DNA of 64,000 nt, taken from NCBI RefSeq assembly GCF_002813295.1, contig NZ_PHUE01000001.1, positions 2,790,001 to 2,854,000 on the forward strand, written 5' to 3'. A program made the translations under genes and the position numbers. The number at the start of each line of letters is the position of its first letter. The first letter of the stretch is position 1. Origin of the DNA: Flavobacterium sp. 5. Lineage in GTDB: Bacteria > Bacteroidota > Bacteroidia > Flavobacteriales > Flavobacteriaceae. Shown here piece by piece: positions 54,021-64,000 of the stretch. Below the pieces are notes generated by a model. The model made no database searches. It was given only the letters and a program-made list of their open reading frames with translations, and was not told where the DNA came from.

Positions 54021-54296
54021 ATTGCAGAAACGAATAAACGTGGTACTTTTGCACCCGCAACAGCGAATAAGTTCTTATAAAATCTGGCAAGTAATTCAAA
54101 ATCAAAACGAAAATTTATTTTCAAAAAAGATTCAGAAAAGCTTGTGAGAAATAAAAGAGTTAGTTACTTTTGCACCCCGCTAAATTAGCAACGATCTTTG
54201 AAATACTGATAAGAAAACGAGAAGCAAACGAAAAAGAAATTTTTCTAAAAAAACTTCAAAAGTTTCTTGCCAGTTAAAAAGAAAATGCTACTTTTG
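54021..54296 (+). promoter_or_regulatory. Three tandem rRNA promoters (P1, P2, P3)
   Basis: TACTTTTG occurs at 54044-54051, 54165-54172 and 54289-54296, each followed by CACCC or CACCCC. Upstream elements are ATTG (54021-54024, 19-base spacer), CTTG (54141-54144, 20 bases) and CTTG (54266-54269, 19 bases). The promoters are spaced 121 and 124 bases apart and look like duplicated modules; strong, growth-rate-regulated transcription of the operon is likely. Confidence 0.75.
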
Positions 54297-54481
54297 CACC
54301 CGCTTTGAGAAACAAGCGAAATACAAAAAGACACGTTCCTAGACATATTGAATTGACAGCCGTTTCGTTGAAAAACGAAACAAATAAAATAAGAGTAATA
54401 GAATCGTATAGATTTGAATAAACACCGATAGAAACTGAGTCGAATAACAATAGTCTTGAAGCAATTCAAGACGCATAATAT

Positions 54482-55997
<1,516 letters not shown>

Positions 55998-56161
55998 AGA
56001 GCCTTAGTTGTTAGCAATTTATTGCACGCTAGGGAAAGAAGACGAAGAATTTATAGGTTACAAATTAAAGATTATATTACTCTTGCTGTTAATTTAAAAA
56101 AATAAAGAATAAAAGTAGAGGCGTTGCAGTGCAACGACTAATACAATTTAAGAATAAAGAG

Positions 56162-56235
56162 TGTCTCGTAGCTCAGCTGGTTAGAGTACTACACTGATAA
56201 TGTAGGGGTCGACAGTTCGAGTCTGTCCGAGACAA
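56162..56235 (+). tRNA. tRNA-Ile (GAT)
   Basis: Cloverleaf with acceptor TGTCTCG / CGAGACA, anticodon stem CTACA...TGTAG with anticodon GAT, T-arm GACAG..CTGTC. Lies in the 16S-23S spacer as usual. Position 1 is U paired with A72. Confidence 0.95.
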
Positions 56236-56373
56236 CTATTTTAAGAGTTATAAGTCATAAGTTATGAGTTATAAGTTTAAAAGAATTGAAATTCTTAAAA
56301 AAAGGAAATTTTAGAAGTTGAGCGTTTATGAGCAAATTCATAACTCATAATTCATAACTCATCATTTAAAAAT

Positions 56374-56447
56374 GGGGGATTAGCTCAGCTGGCTAGAGCG
56401 CCTGCCTTGCACGCAGGAGGTCAACGGTTCGACTCCGTTATTCTCCA
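56374..56447 (+). tRNA. tRNA-Ala (TGC)
   Basis: Acceptor GGGGGAT / ATTCTCC (with G-U pairs), anticodon arm CTGCC TTGCACG CAGG region with anticodon TGC, second tRNA of the 16S-23S spacer. Confidence 0.95.
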
Positions 56448-56598
56448 CAATCCGGTAGAGACGTTGCATTGCAACGTCTCTACTAAGGAAAAAGTTCATT
56501 GACATATTGAGATAAGAAATAATAAAAAGTAGAAAGCGTTTTTTACTATTTATAGTAAAAGACAAAAAAAAACGGTCTTAATTAATTTTAAGATTGGT

Positions 56599-59484
<2,886 letters not shown>

Positions 59485-59489
59485 CCCTT

Positions 59490-59513
59490 TTCCCGAGTCG
59501 CAAGACTCGGGAA
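59490..59513 (+). other. Post-23S hairpin
   Basis: TTCCCGAGTC / GACTCGGGAA around GCAA, just after 23S; probably part of rRNA processing. Confidence 0.6.
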
Positions 59514-59637
59514 GAAACTTTCTAATACATTTTTTATATTCTTTATCTCAGTATGTTAAGATATTGTTGCAATGCACGAGTTCTAAATTAGGAATTACGA
59601 CTTGCAAGATGATTGTCCAAAGCAATTATAACTTCTT

Positions 59638-59744
59638 AAGGTGGTTATTGCGGCGGGGCTCACCTCTTCCCATCCCGAACAGAGTAGTTAAGCCCGCCTG
59701 CGCAGATGGTACTGCAGTTATGTGGGAGAGTATGTCGCTGCCTT
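59638..59744 (+). rRNA. 5S ribosomal RNA
   Basis: About 107 bases with ends GGTGGTTATTGCGGCG and GTCGCTGCC and the conserved CATCCCGAACAGAGTAGTTAAG loop. Boundaries within a few bases. Confidence 0.94.
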
Positions 59745-59754
59745 TTTTTATAAA

Positions 59755-59788
59755 AACCCTGTTTCGATAAGAAACAGGGTTTTTTGTT
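59755..59788 (+). terminator. rRNA operon terminator
   Basis: Perfect stem AACCCTGTTTC (59755-59765) / GAAACAGGGTT (59771-59781), loop GATAA, then T-run. Confidence 0.9.
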
Positions 59789-59984
59789 TTACAAAAAACT
59801 CAGTTTATATAAAAAACGGACTATGGTATATTGCCCCAAACAGTTACTGAATTACCATAGAGGTGGATATATCGTTTTCGTGGAGTTAAAATAGCACTTA
59901 TATTAGAGAATGTAGTTGTGTTTTTATAGGAATTATGAGACTACTTTAGCTATAGAAATAATTACTAATTTAAAACGCAGTATC

Positions 59985-60389
59985 ATGAAAACGATTTTAA
60001 AATTCAGTTTAGTAGTATTAGTAGCAATGACTACAATGAGTACTTATGCAATCAATGGTGATTTTTTACTTAATGTAAAAAAGGGAGAGGGTAAAGAAAT
60101 TAGTTTTTCGGTAAATGAGATTCAGAAAGCTACTGTAACAATCTATGATGAGTCCCATAATGTGATTTATAATGAAACAGTAACGGGTAAAGGTGGAATA
60201 ACAAGAGTGTATAGTCTTGAGGAGTTTCCAGAGGGGGTTTACTTTTTGGAGGTAGAAACTAATTTAAAAAAGGTAACCCATGAGATTGTAGTTGCTAATA
60301 CAGCCACTACCTTATCCAGAAAAGCAATCGCTGAAGTCTATAAAGGCGACTTGAAAATTAAAAATGAAAATGTGGCTACGGTAAATTAA
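59985..60389 (+). CDS. Secreted beta-sandwich protein of unknown function
   Basis: A 134-aa protein from ATG 59985 with signal peptide ending STYA; the frame upstream to 59916 has no good start. The mature part KEISFSVNEIQKATVTIYDESHNVIYNETVTGKGGITRVYSLEEFPEGVYFLEVE is the pattern of small DUF3244-like or T9SS C-terminal-type sandwich domains. It may bind sugars or protein at the surface. Weak stem AAACAG/CTGTTT after it. Confidence 0.75.
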   Translation: MKTILKFSLVVLVAMTTMSTYAINGDFLLNVKKGEGKEISFSVNEIQKATVTIYDESHNVIYNETVTGKGGITRVYSLEEFPEGVYFLEVETNLKKVTHEIVVANTATTLSRKAIAEVYKGDLKIKNENVATVN

Positions 60390-60507
60390 AGATTTAGGAT
60401 TTTTTGAAACTACTTACTTCGAATGTTAAGAAACAGTTCTTTGGGGGCTGTTTTTTTTGTTTTAAGGCCCTTTAAAACCTAAAAATGTTCTTCATGAAAC
60501 CGAATTT

Positions 60508-60642
60508 GCATGAGGGATGGAAATGGCATCCTTTTGTTTTGCTTCTTTAGCAAAACAAAAGATAGAATGGACAGCCCGACCTCGTTGCTGTACAAATGGT
60601 ATTGTTTAATCCAAATGTGGTGCAACGAGGGCATGCCCATAG
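60508..60642 (+). repeat. Structured intergenic element, copy D
   Basis: GCATGAGGGATGG, ATC, a bulged C, stem TTTTGTTTTGC / GCAAAACAAAA, GAT, GGACAGCCCGACC, then CTCGTTGC pairing with GCAACGAG and GGGCATGCCC. Same order of parts as copy A and same bulged C as copies B and C. It ends five bases before the M1 peptidase stop codon. Confidence 0.65.
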
Positions 60643-60646
60643 TATT

Positions 60647-62494
60647 TTATTTCAATAAAGGTTCTACAGCTTGAACAGTAGTAGCATGATATCCAGCTTT
60701 TGCTTTTGCATAGATTTGTTTTGCCCAAGCTTTTCCTTCGGGGGTTTTAATCATCTCTTTATAGAGTGGAAGCAATGAACCTGTTCGGCTATAAGAAGTC
60801 AAAAACTCTTCAATTGCTGGATAAGCATCTTTGTACTGATTTTGTATTGTTTTTATAAACCACTGACGTCGAACAACAAAATTTCCACCATTGATAAAAT
60901 TAAATTCTTTGTCAATTGCAGTTATTTCTTCAGTGGTCAAATCTTTTGGCAAATAATCAATAAAATGCTGCTTTTCGTTAGTCGATTTTATTTTCTGACT
61001 CAATCCCTTAACTCCAGTTTTTCTCCAAGTTTTTTGGATATTATCAATGGAATTGAAATCTTCTGAAACAGGTGTAATGATATTACTTGGAATTCCAGGT
61101 TTGTAAACCCAATCATCAAGGTTTATTTTATTGGCTAATGTTTTGTCTCCATTGATTAGATTTTTATTAAAATAGGCTACAAAATATTCTGTTGTTATTG
61201 ATTGAAAGGCATGCGCTTTGAAATAATTAGTAAGGAATTCATCAAATTTTTTACGTCCAACTACAGCTTCAATAGTTTGTAAAAAAGCATATCCTTTTTC
61301 GTATGGAATTTCGCTTAAGCAGTCATCTGGATTTCTTCCTTTAGTCTCTACTTTTAGTCGGGAATCAGGGCTGTCGTTTCCTATTTCATCCAAATTATTT
61401 TTTAATGTTTTTCGGCTTAAAACATCTTGCATTTTTGCTTCTTTAACTCCAAATACTTCTTCTCCAATTCGGTGTTCTACATAAGTAGTAAATCCTTCAT
61501 TGAGCCAAATATCATCCCAAGTAGCATTGGTTACTAAATTTCCGCTCCAGCTATGACCCAATTCGTGAGCTAATAAACTTGTTAGCGAGCGATCACCAGC
61601 TAAAACTGTTGGTGTAAGGAAAGTTAGATTTGGATTTTCCATTCCACCATAAGGAAAACTTGGAGGAAGTACAATAACATCATAACGACCCCATTGATAT
61701 GGGCCAAAAAGTTTTTCGGCAGCATTTACCATTTTTCCTAATTCTCCAAATTCCCATTTAGCTTTATCAATTACTGTGTGTTCAGCATAAACACCAGTAC
61801 GATTATCAATTGGTTTAAACTCGATATCGCCCACGGCAATTGCCATCAAATAAGATGGAATTGCTTTTTCTTGTTTGAAAGTATAAATACCGGTGTCATT
61901 TTTTTCTTGTGGATTTACCGCACTCATCACAGCCATTAAATCTTTTGGCACAGTAACTTTTGCGTTATAAGTAAAACGAATTCCTGGTGAATCCTGGCAA
62001 GGAATCCAGGTACGTGACCAAATACTTTCTCCTTGAGAAAAAACAAAAGGTTTCTTTTTGTCAGCAGTTTGTTCTGGTTTTAGCCATTGTAAAGCTATAG
62101 ATTCTTTTGTAGTGTAGTAATAGATGTTTACTTTGGTAGTATTGGGTTCGATAGTTATATGAAGTGGTTTTCCATGGAATTCAACTTCTTTACCCAATTC
62201 GAATTTGGTTTCTTTTTCTTCATCGCCCAAAGTAACTTTGGTAATATTTAAAGTGTTTTCGTCAAAAATAATTTCGTTTCCTTTTGAAATATTTTCAATC
62301 TGCCAAGAAGCTTTTCCAGAAATAGTTTGAGTATTAAAATCGACTTTGATATCTAAGTCCAAATGTTTGGCAACTGCTTCAGCTGGATTTGAAAAGGAAT
62401 GAGAATCTTTTACAACTTCATGTTTAGTTGTGCTTTCTTTTTTTTGACAAGCGGTGAAAGCAATAATAATTAATAGTAAGCTTATTTTCTTCAT
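60647..62494 (-). CDS. M1-family aminopeptidase
   Basis: A 615-aa exported zinc aminopeptidase. Lipoprotein signal with Cys16, exopeptidase motif GGMEN (283-287), zinc motif HELGH (310-314) with the third ligand Glu333 in NEGF, and a leukotriene-A4-hydrolase-like C-terminal helical domain. It removes N-terminal residues from peptides, probably at the periplasmic or surface side. Terminator-linked to pdhC upstream. Confidence 0.93.
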   Translation of the reverse strand: MKKISLLLIIIAFTACQKKESTTKHEVVKDSHSFSNPAEAVAKHLDLDIKVDFNTQTISGKASWQIENISKGNEIIFDENTLNITKVTLGDEEKETKFELGKEVEFHGKPLHITIEPNTTKVNIYYYTTKESIALQWLKPEQTADKKKPFVFSQGESIWSRTWIPCQDSPGIRFTYNAKVTVPKDLMAVMSAVNPQEKNDTGIYTFKQEKAIPSYLMAIAVGDIEFKPIDNRTGVYAEHTVIDKAKWEFGELGKMVNAAEKLFGPYQWGRYDVIVLPPSFPYGGMENPNLTFLTPTVLAGDRSLTSLLAHELGHSWSGNLVTNATWDDIWLNEGFTTYVEHRIGEEVFGVKEAKMQDVLSRKTLKNNLDEIGNDSPDSRLKVETKGRNPDDCLSEIPYEKGYAFLQTIEAVVGRKKFDEFLTNYFKAHAFQSITTEYFVAYFNKNLINGDKTLANKINLDDWVYKPGIPSNIITPVSEDFNSIDNIQKTWRKTGVKGLSQKIKSTNEKQHFIDYLPKDLTTEEITAIDKEFNFINGGNFVVRRQWFIKTIQNQYKDAYPAIEEFLTSYSRTGSLLPLYKEMIKTPEGKAWAKQIYAKAKAGYHATTVQAVEPLLK

Positions 62495-62523
62495 ATAAAA
62501 ATATTTGCATCTAAGTTAAAAAT

Positions 62524-62558
62524 AAAAACCCGTTCTGAAAATTTCAAAACGGGTTTTT
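62524..62558 (-). terminator. Terminator of the E2 gene
   Basis: Perfect stem AAAAACCCGTT / AACGGGTTTTT with a 13-base loop. It is T-rich on the minus-strand 3' side and lies 22 bases after the E2 stop. Confidence 0.85.
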
Positions 62559-62580
62559 ATTATGGTGAAAATTAAGCAGC

Positions 62581-64000
62581 TTATGCAAGCATAGTTACTG
62601 GATTTTCGATGTATTGCTTTAATGTTTGTAAAAACTGAGCTCCTGTTGCTCCATCGATTGTACGGTGATCACAAGCCAATGAAAGCATCATAGTATTTCC
62701 TACTACAATTTGACCATTTTTTACAACTGGTTTTTCTACAATAGCTCCAACTGATAATATAGCTGAGTTTGGTTGGTTGATGATAGAATTAAATTCAGTT
62801 ATACCAAACATTCCAAGGTTAGAAACAGTGAAAGTACTACCTTCCATTTCTTGTGGTCCAAGTTTTTTGTTTTTAGCTCTACCTGCAAGATCTCTTACAC
62901 TTGCACCAATCTGAGAAAGGCTCATTGCGTCAGTAAATCTTAAAACTGGAACTACTAATCCATCCTCAACAGCTACCGCAACACCAATATTTACATGATG
63001 ATTGATAATGATAGCATCTTCTTTCCATTGAGAGTTGATTTTTGGGTGTTTTTTCAATGCTAAAGCACAAGCTTTGATTACCATATCATTGAAAGATACT
63101 TTGGTATCTGGCACTGAATTAATAATAGCTCTTGACTGCATAGCATCGTCCATTGTAACTTCAATCACAAGGTTGTAATGAGGCGCTGTAAACAATGATT
63201 CTGCCAAACGTTTCGCAATGATTTTACGCATTTGCGAATTTTTGATTTCTTCTGTAAAAACTTCTCCTGCTGGTACAAATACTTTTGGAGCTTCTGTTTT
63301 TGCAGTTTCTGAAGTTTTAGGAGCTGAGCTAGCTGCTGGAGCAGAAGTTGCTGGTGTAAAGTTTTCAATATCGCTTTTTACGATACGTCCGTTTTCACCT
63401 GAGCCTTTTACTTGTGTTAATTGAATTCCTTTATCGCTTGCTATTTTTTTAGCTAATGGTGATGCTAAAATTCTTTTTCCGTCGCTTACTGTTTCAATTA
63501 CTTCAGCAGGTTTGTCTGATGAAGCAGGTTTAGCATCTTCTTTAACTTCAGCAATTGGTGCAGATCCACCAGTTTTATAGTTTTCTGCAATTCCGCTAAT
63601 ATCTGTTCCTGCAGGCCCAATGATAGCTAAAAGACTATCAACTGGTGCAGTATTTCCTTCCTGAATTCCAATATATAAAAGAGTTCCTTCATTGAAAGAC
63701 TCAAATTCCATTGTTGCTTTGTCAGTTTCGATTTCGGCAAGAATATCACCTTCGGCAACTGAGTCACCTACTTTTTTCAACCAAGAAGCTACCGTTCCTT
63801 CAGTCATAGTATCACTCAAACGAGGCATTGTTACTACAATAACTCCTTTTGGTAATGCTGCAGCTGGAGCAGCTGTTGTAGAAGCTTCTGCTGTTTTAGC
63901 TTCAACTGGAGCCGGTGTTGATTCTGCTGCTGCTGGTGCAGCTGCCCCTCCAGCTATTAAAGCTGAAACATCTTCTCCTTCTTTTCCAATAATTGCTAAT
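62581..64000 (-). CDS. Pyruvate dehydrogenase E2 (dihydrolipoamide acetyltransferase), partial
   Basis: The frame continues past the window edge. From 64000 it reads the end of one lipoyl domain (LAIIGKEGEDVSALIAGG), a Pro/Ala/Lys-rich linker, and a second lipoyl domain with the lipoyl-lysine motif ETDKATMEFESF. Then come an E3-binding domain (RILASPLAKKIASDKGIQL) and a catalytic acetyltransferase domain ending in HRTIDG, with active-site His in ACDHRTIDG. The ATG at 63828 is internal (between lipoyl domains). It transfers acetyl groups to CoA in the pyruvate dehydrogenase complex. Confidence 0.95.
   Translation of the reverse strand, partial: LAIIGKEGEDVSALIAGGAAAPAAAESTPAPVEAKTAEASTTAAPAAALPKGVIVVTMPRLSDTMTEGTVASWLKKVGDSVAEGDILAEIETDKATMEFESFNEGTLLYIGIQEGNTAPVDSLLAIIGPAGTDISGIAENYKTGGSAPIAEVKEDAKPASSDKPAEVIETVSDGKRILASPLAKKIASDKGIQLTQVKGSGENGRIVKSDIENFTPATSAPAASSAPKTSETAKTEAPKVFVPAGEVFTEEIKNSQMRKIIAKRLAESLFTAPHYNLVIEVTMDDAMQSRAIINSVPDTKVSFNDMVIKACALALKKHPKINSQWKEDAIIINHHVNIGVAVAVEDGLVVPVLRFTDAMSLSQIGASVRDLAGRAKNKKLGPQEMEGSTFTVSNLGMFGITEFNSIINQPNSAILSVGAIVEKPVVKNGQIVVGNTMMLSLACDHRTIDGATGAQFLQTLKQYIENPVTMLA

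Larger units (their letters stand above)
56115..56483. repeat. GTAGAG palindromes in the 16S-23S spacer
   Basis: A perfect inverted repeat GTAGAGACGTTGCA (56455-56468) / TGCAACGTCTCTAC (56470-56483) lies after tRNA-Ala, and a weaker relative is at 56115-56140 before tRNA-Ile. Short TTATAAGTCATAAG-type repeats fill 56250-56365. These palindromes are REP-like spacer elements of this group. Confidence 0.6.

Noticed and set aside
63828..64000. ATG at 63828 as the true start of E2
   Set aside because: The frame continues upstream through the end of another lipoyl domain, so the gene is cut by the window edge.

Overview
The window looks like the chromosome of a Flavobacterium-type member of the Bacteroidota. 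It is AT-rich and genes lack clear Shine-Dalgarno sites. Many genes carry the Bacteroidota promoter pattern (TTTG, about 19 bases, then TANNTTTG). The gene content (ExbB/ExbD/ExbD/TonB cluster, DUF3857 transglutaminase-like proteins, lutABC, a BNR/GH88/GH28 polysaccharide locus) also fits. I read everything by eye from sequence; no database search was run.

Layout. 1-390 holds the end of a DAACS symporter. 767-5341 is an aromatic amino acid operon (pheA, aminotransferase, tyrA, DAHP synthase fused to chorismate mutase), preceded by a Phe/Tyr-rich leader peptide and an intrinsic terminator with a competing antiterminator. 5387-9586 holds a secreted protein, rsgA, dtd and an APC permease. 9891-20611 is a carbohydrate locus: esterase, BNR propeller, GH88, GH28, lutABC and a mannonate/fructuronate-type dehydrogenase. 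Together these suit removal of uronic acid and rhamnose units from a plant glycan, with lactate made from rhamnose burned by LutABC. 20815-26761 has three tandem DUF3857 proteins, two of which have lost the transglutaminase cysteine. 26804-29724 holds a MazG-like protein, aroA and queA.

29760-34790 is the most unusual part. Genes all on the minus strand are separated by six or seven imperfect inverted-repeat sites of about 95-130 bp that resemble integron attC sites, and there is no integrase in the window. It reads as a cluster of attC sites lacking an integrase (CALIN). The cassettes encode an outer-membrane barrel, a membrane-anchored receiver plus histidine-kinase pair, a lipoprotein and a small secreted protein, and two cassettes look non-coding.

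34856-42851 has a 21-bp minisatellite, an unknown protein, kynureninase, a flavin reductase, a penicillin acylase homologue, a SnoaL-like lipoprotein and a HerA-like ATPase. 43214-48978 is an ExbB-ExbD-ExbD-TonB operon continued by a small membrane protein, a PstS-like lipoprotein and a TPR protein. 49129-53187 holds queE, a secreted TonB-C protein, a methyltransferase, a YkgJ-like protein and a LolC/E-type permease. 53462-53769 is a 14-copy, 22-bp hairpin repeat. An rRNA operon follows, with three tandem promoters, then 16S, tRNA-Ile, tRNA-Ala, 23S and 5S (about 54482-59744). The window ends with a secreted protein, an M1 aminopeptidase and most of pyruvate dehydrogenase E2.

Four copies of a structured intergenic element (424-540, 3184-3262, 53201-53284, 60508-60642) share a core. 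Its central stem changes sequence between copies, and three of the four keep the same bulged C, which points to a structured RNA family.
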